In this document: piece by piece, positions 16,330 through 24,495 of the stretch | Position numbering within the stretch: the first letter of the stretch is position 1 | Layout: each line of letters opens with the position of its first letter | Assembly: GCA_035553055.1 (NCBI GenBank) | Contig: DATNEK010000062.1 | Location: forward strand, 5,939-69,938 | Direction of reading: 5' to 3' | DNA: 64,000 nt | From: Chersky-822 sp035553055 | GTDB taxonomy: Bacteria > Actinomycetota > Actinomycetes > Streptosporangiales > Streptosporangiaceae | Position numbers and translations under genes: made by a program | Notes under the pieces: model-generated | What the model was told of the DNA's origin: nothing | The model's input: only the letters and a program-made list of their open reading frames with translations | Database searches by the model: none

Positions 16330-16830
16330 TTAGCTGGCGCCGTAAGGCACCGCGTCGATGATCTCGACGGTCACTGAACGGCCGTTCGGCCGGTTAAAGC
16401 TCGCTGACTCGCCGACCTTCTTGCCAGATATCGCCGAGCCAAGCGGTGACTTCGGCGAGTACACGTCGATCGGCGCGCCGCTTTCCTCGCGCGAGGCAAG
16501 CAGGAACGTCACCTCGGTGTCCTCGCCTTCGAACTTAACCGTCACGGTCATGCCCGGGCCGACGACACCGTCGGTCCGTGGCGGTTCGCCGACCTTGGAG
16601 TGCGTCAGGATGTGGGTCAGCTGGTGTATCCGCGCCTCCTGCTTGCCCTGCTCCTCCTTGGCGGCGTGGTAGCCGCCGTTCTCGCGCAGGTCGCCCTCTT
16701 CCCGAGCTGCCTCTATCTTCTTGGCAATGTCGATCCTGCCCTGACCGGAGAGGTGGTCCAGCTCGGCCTTGAGCCGGTCGTACGCCTCCTGAGTTAGCCA
16801 GGTGACAGTGTCGTCACGGGTCTCGGTCAC
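16330..16830 (-). CDS. greA: Transcription elongation factor GreA
   Basis: 166 residues from a GTG at 16830 with GAGGAG just upstream; longer readings have no homology. The N-terminal coiled coil has EGDLRENGGYHAAKEEQ, the Gre acidic-tip region (usual EGDLRENAEY, here GG in place of AE). The C-terminal FKBP-like domain has SPLGSAISGKKVGESASF. It stimulates transcript cleavage by stalled RNA polymerase. It is monocistronic by position. Confidence 0.96.
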   Translation of the reverse strand: MTETRDDTVTWLTQEAYDRLKAELDHLSGQGRIDIAKKIEAAREEGDLRENGGYHAAKEEQGKQEARIHQLTHILTHSKVGEPPRTDGVVGPGMTVTVKFEGEDTEVTFLLASREESGAPIDVYSPKSPLGSAISGKKVGESASFNRPNGRSVTVEIIDAVPYGAS

Positions 16831-17280
16831 AAGCACTCCTCGCATCCGCCGTACGGAGACCAACTCCGCCGGGCCCCGGCCGGGCCCCATCATGGGGGTA
16901 ATTCATCGAGACTACTTTGTCCACCTGAGTCAGTTCAACCATCTACAGGTCAGGCTAATAATTCGAACTCGATATCGAAATTGAATCAGTATTAAAGGTA
17001 AATTTCTCCCACGGATTTTAGAGACAGCGGGTACAAGTCGCTAGTTTCGGCCCGCTGAAGTTGAGGTGACCGCAGAAGAACGCTAGACCTAACAGGCCGC
17101 CCTGCGAGCGGAAGCGCGCAATGTTGTGTCCGAGCGCGTCTCGGGCGGCTGCGGAATGCCGCTCAGGGTCACGCTTGTTGAGTCATGCGGCGCATGCCGG
17201 CAGCGCGGTATCCCGGCCAGGGACGCACGGGAGGCGGCGCTTTCGCCCGAATAGTCCCATCGAGAGGCAAATCTCGGATG
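16831..17280. other. Gene-free, locally AT-rich intergenic region with a 26-bp palindrome
   Basis: About 450 bp between greA and mca. Around 16950-17020 base composition drops well below the surroundings. An imperfect 26-bp palindrome at 16961-16986 has core TCGATATCGA and outer arms ATTC/GAAT. It probably holds the greA promoter and perhaps that of mca. No coding signal was found. Confidence 0.5.
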
Positions 17281-18312
17281 TCAGCAGCAGCAGGTCCTGA
17301 GTCAGCCGTGCCGCGTGACGGCGGCGCCCAGGCGCTCATCCCGGACGGCGTCGATCTTGCTCCGCCTACTGAGTGCGCGTGCTCCGGCGAGCGCCTCGCC
17401 CATGGCGACGCCGGGCCGTTGCGACTGATGGCCGTCCACGCGCATCCCGATGACGAGTCAAGCAAGGGCGCGGCGACGATGGCCAGGTACGTCAGGGAGG
17501 GCGTCGACGTGCTGGTCTGCACGCTGACCGGCGGCGAGCGCGGCGACATACTCAACAAGGCCATGGACCGGCCCGAGGTGCGGGCCAACCTGCCGCGGAT
17601 CCGCAGGGAGGAGATGGCCAAGGCGCGCGACATCCTGGGCGTCCGCCAGCAGTTTCTCGGATTCGTCGACTCAGGGCTGCCGCAGGGCGATCCGCTGCCG
17701 CCGCTGCCTGACGGCTGCTTCGCGCTCCAGCCGCTCGAAGTCGCGGCCAAGCCGCTGGTCAAGGCGGTACGCGAGTTCAAGCCGCACGTGATTCTCACCT
17801 ACGACGACAACGGCGGTTACCCGCACCCCGACCACATCATGACCCACCGGGTGTCGGTCGAGGCGTTCGAGGCAGCCGCCGATCCCGAGCGCTACGCCGA
17901 TTGCGGTGACCCGTGGCAGCCGCTGAAGCTCTACTACTTCGTCAGCTTCCACCGGGCGAGGTTCATGGCGCTGCACGAGAAGATGCTCGAGCATGGCCTT
18001 GAGTCGCCCTACGCTGAGCGTCTTGCCGAGTGGTCGCAGCGGCCAGGCGATCCGTCGATGAAGGTGTTCGAGATCACCACGCGGGTGCCGTGCGGTGACT
18101 ACTTCGAGATCCGCGATCAGGCGCTTATCGCGCACGCCACCCAGGTCGACCCGAACGGAAGCTGGTTCGGCTGCCCGGTGAGCCTGCAGCGGGAGGCGTG
18201 GCCGACCGAGGACTATCATCTGGCTAGGTCGATAGTTGATACGCCGGCTGTGAACGCCGACGATCTGGAAGACGACCTGTTCGCCGGGATCCGAGAGAAG
18301 GTGCGGTGTTGA
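17281..18312 (+). CDS. mca: Mycothiol S-conjugate amidase
   Basis: 343 residues from the ATG at 17281 (GAGAGG 9-10 nt upstream). Homology begins only at LRLMAVHAHPDDESSKG, whose TTG at 17419 would give the usual length near 297, so the first 46 residues may be untranslated. The zinc site of the MshB/Mca (PIG-L) fold is AHPDDE plus HPDHIMTH. Other family markers are GGERGDILN, FVDSGLPQGDPLPPLP, YDDNGGYPHPDH and WFGCPVSLQREAWPTEDYHLA. Mca cleaves mycothiol conjugates during detoxification, so the host should make mycothiol. The stop overlaps the next start. Confidence 0.94.
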   Translation, partial: SAAAGPESAVPRDGGAQALIPDGVDLAPPTECACSGERLAHGDAGPLRLMAVHAHPDDESSKGAATMARYVREGVDVLVCTLTGGERGDILNKAMDRPEVRANLPRIRREEMAKARDILGVRQQFLGFVDSGLPQGDPLPPLPDGCFALQPLEVAAKPLVKAVREFKPHVILTYDDNGGYPHPDHIMTHRVSVEAFEAAADPERYADCGDPWQPLKLYYFVSFHRARFMALHEKMLEHGLESPYAERLAEWSQRPGDPSMKVFEITTRVPCGDYFEIRDQALIAHATQVDPNGSWFGCPVSLQREAWPTEDYHLARSIVDTPAVNADDLEDDLFAGIREKVRC

Positions 18313-18524
18313 TTGTCCTGGCAGCTGCGGGGGCGACCAAGACCAGCTTGCTCGCTCAGCCAGGCACAGTCGCGTTCCTTGTCGTTTTCGGCATGGCAGT
18401 GATCTTGTACTTTGTCTTCCGGTCGATGTCGAAACATCTGCGCAAGGTGAACCAGATGGCACGCGACGAGGCGGAGGCGGTCGCTCGCGCCGAGGGGCAG
18501 GACGCTTCAGACCCGTCCAGGTAG
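18306..18524 (+). CDS. Small single-TM protein following mca
   Basis: 72 residues. It begins with a GTG overlapping the last 7 nt of mca, so it is translationally coupled. One TM segment at about 22-40 is followed by a charged helix (SMSKHLRKVNQMARDEAEAV) facing the cytoplasm. A small membrane protein in this position is common beside actinobacterial mca; function unknown. It overlaps the converging GNAT gene by 18 nt. Confidence 0.8.
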   Translation: MLIVLAAAGATKTSLLAQPGTVAFLVVFGMAVILYFVFRSMSKHLRKVNQMARDEAEAVARAEGQDASDPSR

Positions 18525-19076
18525 CGGCATGCCGTAGGCAAGCAGCACTTGCCCTGGCGATGGCGACCAGTCTCTGCCTGGCAGCCTGCGAAAGCCGGCC
18601 CGCTCGTAAAGTCGCTGCGCAGCGCGCATCTCGGGCTGCGTGAGCAGTACCAGATGATCGACTCCGCTGGCGCTCGCACGCTCGATCACCGCCGCGAGCA
18701 GAGCACTTCCGACGCCAGCGCCTTGAGCATCGGGAGCGACGGCAAGCGCTCTGATCTCGGCCTCGGCTGAGCCGGTCACGACCTGGCCGGCGTGCGGCCA
18801 TGGCTGCAGCATGACGGTGCCGGAGATAGCGTCGTGCTGGCCGGCACCTGGCCGCGGCGCTGACACGGCGACGAGTACGGCGCCGGCTCCGTCGGCGCCG
18901 AGTTCGCGCAACTGCGCCTCGTAGCCCGAGTTCTCTGACAGATACCCGCCCGAGCGATATGCGGTAACCCTTAGCTGCCCGACCTCGGCCATCTCCTGCG
19001 GCAAAGCGTCGCGAATAAGCACGAAACTTAAGCTATCCCCACGGCCGTCATAGCTCGGCCGGGCGAGTGTGCGCAC
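18507..19076 (-). CDS. GNAT-family N-acetyltransferase
   Basis: 189 residues. The core acetyl-CoA motif is LAVAPDAQGAGVGSALLAAV (V-x-P-x2-Q-G-x-G-x-G), followed by RLYERAGFRRLPG as motif B. The N-terminal start is uncertain: VLIRDALPQEM near residue 19 may be the true start. Convergent with the mca operon. Not MshD, which has two GNAT domains. Substrate unknown. Confidence 0.85.
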   Translation of the reverse strand: MRTLARPSYDGRGDSLSFVLIRDALPQEMAEVGQLRVTAYRSGGYLSENSGYEAQLRELGADGAGAVLVAVSAPRPGAGQHDAISGTVMLQPWPHAGQVVTGSAEAEIRALAVAPDAQGAGVGSALLAAVIERASASGVDHLVLLTQPEMRAAQRLYERAGFRRLPGRDWSPSPGQVLLAYGMPLPGRV

Positions 19077-19142
19077 CGGGTATCCCGGGCAACTAGCCTG
19101 GAGCCCGCCGACGACAACGTGGCGTGAAGGAGTGAGCTATCG

Positions 19143-19487
19143 GTGAACCAGTCATCTCCGCAAGGCCAGGTTCCGCACGTGCAGGCATCCGCGGTGCCAG
19201 CGGACGGATGGCTGCTTGATGTGCGAGAGCCAGACGAGTGGGCGGCCGGTCACGCCCCGGAGGCCAGGCACATCCCGCTCGGCGAACTCGGCGTGCGCGT
19301 CGCCGAGATTCCCGCCGACCAGGCCGTCTACGTGATCTGCCGGTCGGGCCATAGATCGGCGCAGGCGACCGAGGCGCTTAACGCGGCGGGCTGGCAGGCG
19401 ATCAACGTCGCAGGCGGAATGCAGCAGTGGGCGGCCGCAGGCCGAGTCATGGTCAGCGAGTCAGGCGCGCAGCCCTACGTGGCCTGA
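19143..19487 (+). CDS. Single-domain rhodanese-like protein
   Basis: 114 residues from a GTG preceded by GAAGGAG. LLDVREPDEWAAGHAPEARHIPLGEL and the active-site loop VYVICRSGHRSA (Cys then RSGHR) define the rhodanese fold with an intact catalytic Cys. GGMQQWAAAGR closes the domain. Probable sulfur carrier or sulfurtransferase; partner unknown. Confidence 0.92.
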   Translation: MNQSSPQGQVPHVQASAVPADGWLLDVREPDEWAAGHAPEARHIPLGELGVRVAEIPADQAVYVICRSGHRSAQATEALNAAGWQAINVAGGMQQWAAAGRVMVSESGAQPYVA

Positions 19488-19516
19488 GGTTTCGAGCGCG
19501 ACCACCGAAGTCCCGG

Positions 19517-20452
19517 TTACCTGGCGCCTAGGCCGAGCAAGAGGCCGTCGGCGACGACGGCAGGCGAGCTCGTGATGAACATCGGCACGCCGTCGGTCGG
19601 CGCTTCGATGGTCTGGAGTAGCTCGGCGCCGTCGATGGTCGAGACGGTGCCGAGCACCTGCCCTTGGGCCACCGACTCGCCCGGCCGCACGGCCGGCTCC
19701 CACCACCCGGCGTGCGCGCAGCGCATCCAGATGAAGCGACTCAGCCTGATCGGCGCACTCAGCCCAGCGTCAGCCAGCGACGGCGGGGGTTCATCGCTCA
19801 TGCCTAGCTGCGCGAGCACTCGGTTGAGGCCACGCACGTGCATCTCGACCGCGGCGGGTTCTACCAGGCCGCAGCCTCCCGCCTCGGCGGTGATCGCCGG
19901 GATGCCAAGCTCGGCCGCCGCCGCGCTCGTGGTCCCGGCGACGGCGCGGTCGGGTCCTGGCTCTTGCCTGATCACATAGCCGAGCCCATACGCGACCGCC
20001 AGCTCGGCAGCGCGCTCCTGCGCCGGCCCGGCGTCGTAGAGCGCGAAGGGCTCGAGCGCCTCAGGCTGGTCGCCGCAGTGCGCGTCGATGACCGCGTCGG
20101 CCCCGGCAATGAGCGCACCGAACGCGGCATGCGCGAACCGCTCGGTAAAGGAACCGGAAGGGTTACCGGGAAAATGCCGGTTCAGGTTCTTGCCGTCGGC
20201 CGGGATCACGAACGGGCTGCGGGCTTCGAACGCTGGCAGGTTGAGCACCGGCACCGCGCGCACCGAGCCGCGAAGCTCGCGCTGCGCCAGGCCAGCCGCC
20301 CACGCGCGGACGCCAGCCATCGACGCGTACTCGCAACCGTGCACGCCGGCGATCACGGTCAGCTTCGGTCCGTCACCGGAGCCGGCTACGTCGACGACTG
20401 GAACCTCGCACCCGGCTATGTCGATCGTGTGCCGGCGCACCGTCGCGGGCAT
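19517..20452 (-). CDS. M14-type succinylglutamate desuccinylase/aspartoacylase family protein
   Basis: 311 residues. Zinc ligands appear as GVHGCE (His, Glu) and the His of DAHCGD; the catalytic acid probably lies in AITAEAGGCG. The C-terminal barrel has GESVAQGQVLGTVS. The family removes acyl groups from N-acyl amino acids or related amides. It starts 3 nt after the stop of the reductase-amidase fusion gene, so both form one minus-strand operon divergent from the peptide importer. N-acyl amino acid or lactam processing is inferred from context. Confidence 0.88.
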   Translation of the reverse strand: MPATVRRHTIDIAGCEVPVVDVAGSGDGPKLTVIAGVHGCEYASMAGVRAWAAGLAQRELRGSVRAVPVLNLPAFEARSPFVIPADGKNLNRHFPGNPSGSFTERFAHAAFGALIAGADAVIDAHCGDQPEALEPFALYDAGPAQERAAELAVAYGLGYVIRQEPGPDRAVAGTTSAAAAELGIPAITAEAGGCGLVEPAAVEMHVRGLNRVLAQLGMSDEPPPSLADAGLSAPIRLSRFIWMRCAHAGWWEPAVRPGESVAQGQVLGTVSTIDGAELLQTIEAPTDGVPMFITSSPAVVADGLLLGLGAR

Positions 20453-20455
20453 GGC

Positions 20456-22627
20456 TCAGTCCTTCCTCGGGTCACTGGAGTAGGTCATCGGCGAGAACAC
20501 CTGCTCGGCGGCAGCGGCGACGTCCAGCAAATCGAAGTCGGCGCCGCGCCGGCCGGCGAGCTGCAATCCGGCCGGGAGCCCCGCGATCGGCACGGGCAGC
20601 GAGATCGCCGGGTGGCCGGTCAGGTTGTACGGGCCGGTGAACCGGCCTTCGCCGTTGTCGTCGCCCAATCCGAAGGGCGGGTCCTGCTCGGGTGCGGTGT
20701 AGCCGACCGTCGGCCCGGCCAGCACGTCGACCCCTGCGAGGTTCAGTTCGATCGAGGCGGTCAACTCGGCCTGTTCGTCAAGCGCTCTGGCGAACATCGC
20801 GTCTGTCACCGACGCGCCGAACGCGAGCAGCGCCCTGGTGCCGTCGCTATAACGGCTGGTGTCCTTGCTCGCGTGGGTAGCAAAAGTTTCTTTAGAAACA
20901 ATAACCGCCAGCGACTGTTCCCACTTGGCAAGCTGGTCGAGCCAGGAGCCGGTCAGCTCGTGCAGCTCCCAGCCGGCCTGCGCCAGAGCAGCGAGGGCTG
21001 CCGTCACAGCGTCCGCGACCTCAGTGGTCACCGACGAGTCAGCGAGCTGCGCGCTGAGCACGCCGACGCGAAAACGCCTCCCGCGCCGGCCTCCATCGCC
21101 GGATCCGGGTGCGGGCAGGGGCTGGGCGGCGATCACGGAGAGCAGCCTGGCTGAGTCAGCCACGGTCGCGGTCAGCGTGCCGGCGTGGTCGCAGCGCGGC
21201 GAGAGCGGGAAGATGCCGCCGACGGGGACAAATCCGTAAGTCGGCTTGAGGCCGACGACTCCGCAGTAGGAGGCAGGAATCCTGATCGATCCGCCGGTGT
21301 CGGTGCCGATGGACAGCGCGCATACGCCGGCGGCGATCAGCGCGGCTGATCCTCCCGATGAGCCGCCCGAAGTGCGCGACGGGTCCCTCGGGTTGCGGGT
21401 GTCCCCGATGTCGGGATGGGCGAACCCCGCCGCATACTCCAGGCACTGAGTCGCGGCGAACACCTCCGCGCCGGCGGCGCGCAGGCGCGTCACGATGACC
21501 GCGTCCTTCTTGGCTGGCCCGGGGTCGCTGGCCGGGCTGCCGCATCTGGTCGGCACGCCGGCGATCGAGGCGATGTCCTTGACCGCGACCGGCTCGCCAG
21601 CCAGTGGTCCGTGCGCGGCCCGGTCAGGAGCGCCGATCACGGCGGCGACGGCGTTCAGCGGCGTGCCGAGGCGGTCGAGACGCTCATAGGTCGCCAGCAG
21701 GTCGAGGTTGGACCGCGAGCAAACCCGGTCGCCGCTCTCGATGGCCTGGACTAGCTCGATGATCCTGGCGATCAGCGGCGCCTGCGGTCCGGCCAGCCCG
21801 TCGAGGATCGCGGCGACCTCGGTCGGACGGTGCAGCACGGCAAGATCGCGGTAGATGCCCGAATGCGTCTTCGCTGACCGCCGGTTGAACTCGGCCAGTC
21901 TCGTCAGCGATCCGTCGAGATCGGCTGGGTCAAAGCCGTCGAGTGGCACCGCCGGCAGCGGCGCCTGGGCGAGCACTTGCCTTGCCACCGCGAGCATGAG
22001 CGGCTGATACGCGGGATCGTCAAGCGTGTCGGCGATCGGCAGATCGCTGACCGCGCCCGCGGCGAGCATCGCGCCGTAAGCCTCCTTGGCCCAGATATAG
22101 CCGAGCACGTTGGAGGTGATCTCGGCGTCGGCGATGTCGGCGGCGAGCGAGGTGATCCGGTCGCTGATTGTGCCGTCAGTCTCGCCGACCACGAACGTTG
22201 CCCGGTTGCCGCGCAGCACAAGGCCAGGTTCGATGACGTCGGCGCCGAAGTTGACGCAGGCCTCGACCACCTTGCCTGGTCCAACCGCATCGGCGAGCAC
22301 AGCCGTGTTCAGCCCGTTCTGCATGGACAGCACGTAGCCGGAACCGCCAAGCCGCCCGGCGACCGCCGCGGCGGCGGTCGCCGTGTGATGCGCCTTGACC
22401 GAGATGAGCACCGGGCAGTCAAGCACCGAAGGCAACTCGTCAGGAAGAACCGCTCCGGCGTGCGCGGTGAAGTCCTCCACCGGGCCGGTGATCCTGATGC
22501 CATGCGCTCTGACCGCGTCGACGACGCGCGGGTCAGCGTCCGCGATTAGCACATCGTGGCCGTCCCGTACCAGGCCGGCCGCCACAGTACCCCCGATGGC
22601 CCCACAGCCAAGCACTATATAACGCAC
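20456..22627 (-). CDS. Fusion: ketopantoate-reductase-like domain plus amidase-signature domain
   Basis: 723 residues from a GTG; no good Shine-Dalgarno. Residues 1-300 resemble ApbA/PanE: GCGAIGG nucleotide site, SVKAHHT, SMQNGLNT, and Lys181 in GYIWAKEAYGAML (the Asn usually following in PanE is absent). Residues 312-723 are an amidase-signature enzyme: GPLAGEPVAVKD with K350, RTSGGSSGGSAALIA with the cis-Ser near 423, and GTDTGGSIRIPAS with nucleophile S447. Both halves keep their main catalytic residues and the reading frame is open throughout, so this is a real fusion rather than a misread. It may oxidise or reduce a 2-hydroxy/2-oxo acid and hydrolyse its amide. Confidence 0.87.
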   Translation of the reverse strand: MRYIVLGCGAIGGTVAAGLVRDGHDVLIADADPRVVDAVRAHGIRITGPVEDFTAHAGAVLPDELPSVLDCPVLISVKAHHTATAAAAVAGRLGGSGYVLSMQNGLNTAVLADAVGPGKVVEACVNFGADVIEPGLVLRGNRATFVVGETDGTISDRITSLAADIADAEITSNVLGYIWAKEAYGAMLAAGAVSDLPIADTLDDPAYQPLMLAVARQVLAQAPLPAVPLDGFDPADLDGSLTRLAEFNRRSAKTHSGIYRDLAVLHRPTEVAAILDGLAGPQAPLIARIIELVQAIESGDRVCSRSNLDLLATYERLDRLGTPLNAVAAVIGAPDRAAHGPLAGEPVAVKDIASIAGVPTRCGSPASDPGPAKKDAVIVTRLRAAGAEVFAATQCLEYAAGFAHPDIGDTRNPRDPSRTSGGSSGGSAALIAAGVCALSIGTDTGGSIRIPASYCGVVGLKPTYGFVPVGGIFPLSPRCDHAGTLTATVADSARLLSVIAAQPLPAPGSGDGGRRGRRFRVGVLSAQLADSSVTTEVADAVTAALAALAQAGWELHELTGSWLDQLAKWEQSLAVIVSKETFATHASKDTSRYSDGTRALLAFGASVTDAMFARALDEQAELTASIELNLAGVDVLAGPTVGYTAPEQDPPFGLGDDNGEGRFTGPYNLTGHPAISLPVPIAGLPAGLQLAGRRGADFDLLDVAAAAEQVFSPMTYSSDPRKD

Positions 22628-22636
22628 GGCTCGGAA

Positions 22637-22748
22637 CGTTACAACACGGTAACGCCATCGGTCTAGGTATCAGCCTACTATTTACAACTCGCCGGTTTGC
22701 GGCCAGATTATGAAAAACAAAGGTTTGTCCAGCTAGGCTGGTCAGCCT
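22637..22748. promoter_or_regulatory. Dyads in the divergent promoter of the peptide-scavenging genes
   Basis: CGTTAC/GTAACG spaced 6 (22637-22654), ACAAA-GG-TTTGT (22717-22728) and AGGCTG-GT-CAGCCT (22735-22748). The first lies only 9 nt before the fusion gene's start and fits a repressor site. The LacI protein at 30176 is the natural candidate to bind here. Confidence 0.5.
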
Positions 22749-22838
22749 GTAGGGCGAGCAGCGTGGCTTGCCGTGTGCCCCGGGCGAGCGGGGATAGCAC
22801 AGCGGTCGGATCTCGGTCGCCTTAACTAAGGAGCTTGC

Positions 22839-24410
22839 GTGAGGGTTCGAATCACATCGGCCAAGGCTCTGATCGCGGCCAGCGCACTCGTTGTACTGGC
22901 CGCCTGCGGTTCAGGAGGAAGTTCGTCGTCCAGCGGATCCGCCGCGCCGGCCGGCGCTCCGATCCGCGGCGGCAACCTCGTATTCGACGCTCTCCAGGAC
23001 GCGCAGTCGATGAACAACACGACCGTCTTCGACAACAACTCGATCTGGATCTTCGAGCAGATCTTCCAGCCGCTGTACACCGTCACGAACAACGGCAAGG
23101 GCGTGGAGCCTTGGCTGGCTACCAGTTACACGATGTCGCCAGACAAGAAGTCATACACGTTCAAGCTCAGGCCAGGCGTGAAGTTCTCCAACGGCAAGCC
23201 GATGACGTCAGCCGACGTGAAGTTCTCGATCGACCAGGACCGCAAGGCGAAGGGCGGATGGGACTTCCTGGACTTGGCGATCGCCTCGGTCGACGACCCG
23301 TCGCCAGGCACGGTGGTCATTCACCTCAAGTACCCGTGGGCGCCGCTGCTTGCCGACTTGTCGATCTTCGCCAACGGCATCGTGCCGAACAACTACGACG
23401 GCCAGACCGAAGCGCAGTTCTACACCCACCCGATCGGCACCGGCCCGTTCATGTGGGATTACTGGCACAAGGGCCAGGCGCTCAAGCTGGTGCGCAACCC
23501 GTACTACTGGCAGCGGGGCAAGCCCTACCTGAACAGCGTGACCTGGGAGGACGTGCCGAGCGACAACACCAGGGAACTCAACCTCAAGGGCGGCCAGGCT
23601 CAGATCGACCAGACTCCGGCCTGGTCAACGGTGGACAGCCTGAAGACCACGCCGGGCGTGACAATGTCCTTGTTCCCCTCGACTCAGACCAACTACCTGG
23701 CGTTCAACGAACATCGCAAGCCGTTCGGCGACGTGCACGTTCGCCGGGCTATCTCGTTCGCGATCAACCGGGCAGCGCTGGTCAAGGCCGTTCTGTTCGG
23801 CAACGGCAAGCCGGCCAACTCACTGTTGCCGCCGCAGGTGCCGTTCTACCAGGCCGCCACCCAGGGGCTGCAGTTCGACCTGACCGCCGCCAAGGCGGAG
23901 ATGGCCAAGTCCTCCGTTCCGCACGGCTTCAGCACCGAAATCATCGTCCCGTCAGGAAACTCGGACTACATCACGATCGCGACGATCCTGCAGGCCGAGC
24001 TGAAGCCTCTCGGCATCAAGCTCAACATCAGCGAGCTTGACCCGAACACCGTCAATAACGACGAACAGCACTTCAAGTACGACATGGTGCTGACGCTGTG
24101 GACGATGGACATCCCTGACCCTGATGAGCTCACCTACTTCGCTGTCGACCCCCAAGGTGGCGCGAGCTCCTTCTTCACGTTCTACAACAACCCGACGGTG
24201 GTCAAGGACACCGTCGCCGCGGAGAAGACCACCGACCCGGCCGCTCGCCAGTCTTTCTACAACGTCGTGCAGGCCGACGCGGCGGCTGACGCGTTCATGG
24301 CCTTCCTGTACTACTCGCCTTACCCATACGCCTCGACGAGCAACGTGCACGGCTTCTTCGTGACACCTCTCGGCAACATGCACATGGAGGACGTCTGGCT
24401 CAGTAAGTAA
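22839..24410 (+). CDS. dppA-like: Peptide ABC importer, substrate-binding lipoprotein (SBP family 5)
   Basis: 523 residues from a GTG with AAGGAG 5 nt upstream. The N-terminus is a lipoprotein signal (RITSAKALIAASALVVLAAC, lipobox LAAC), then a Gly/Ser linker. WLATSYTMSPDKKSYTFKLRPGVKFSNGKPMTSADVKFSID is the family 5 signature region. It captures oligopeptides or related ligands outside the membrane for the permeases encoded next. It is followed by a REP-like hairpin that may give this gene's mRNA extra stability. The symbol follows the E. coli Dpp naming; the ligand is not known. Confidence 0.95.
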   Translation: MRVRITSAKALIAASALVVLAACGSGGSSSSSGSAAPAGAPIRGGNLVFDALQDAQSMNNTTVFDNNSIWIFEQIFQPLYTVTNNGKGVEPWLATSYTMSPDKKSYTFKLRPGVKFSNGKPMTSADVKFSIDQDRKAKGGWDFLDLAIASVDDPSPGTVVIHLKYPWAPLLADLSIFANGIVPNNYDGQTEAQFYTHPIGTGPFMWDYWHKGQALKLVRNPYYWQRGKPYLNSVTWEDVPSDNTRELNLKGGQAQIDQTPAWSTVDSLKTTPGVTMSLFPSTQTNYLAFNEHRKPFGDVHVRRAISFAINRAALVKAVLFGNGKPANSLLPPQVPFYQAATQGLQFDLTAAKAEMAKSSVPHGFSTEIIVPSGNSDYITIATILQAELKPLGIKLNISELDPNTVNNDEQHFKYDMVLTLWTMDIPDPDELTYFAVDPQGGASSFFTFYNNPTVVKDTVAAEKTTDPAARQSFYNVVQADAAADAFMAFLYYSPYPYASTSNVHGFFVTPLGNMHMEDVWLSK

Positions 24411-24425
24411 CGGTGCGGTGCTGGC

Positions 24426-24445
24426 CCAGGGGGACGACCCCCTGG
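24426..24445. repeat. REP-like GC palindrome after the binding-protein gene
   Basis: CCAGGGGG, loop ACGA, CCCCCTGG; then GAACCCCCGCA. Same family as the two units at 361-438 read on the other strand. Its place between the binding protein and the permease genes suggests a transcript-stability or partial-termination element. Confidence 0.75.
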
Positions 24446-24495
24446 AACCCCCGCACGCCCGCAACTGGCACAGGTACGTTGAGAGGTGAGAGCCA

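Noticed and set aside
17671..18801. 376-codon minus-strand open frame across mca and the GNAT gene
   Set aside because: Crosses three supported genes and has no protein-like features.
19838..21154. 438-codon plus-strand frame opposite the deacylase and fusion genes
   Set aside because: Shadow of two genes with intact catalytic motifs.
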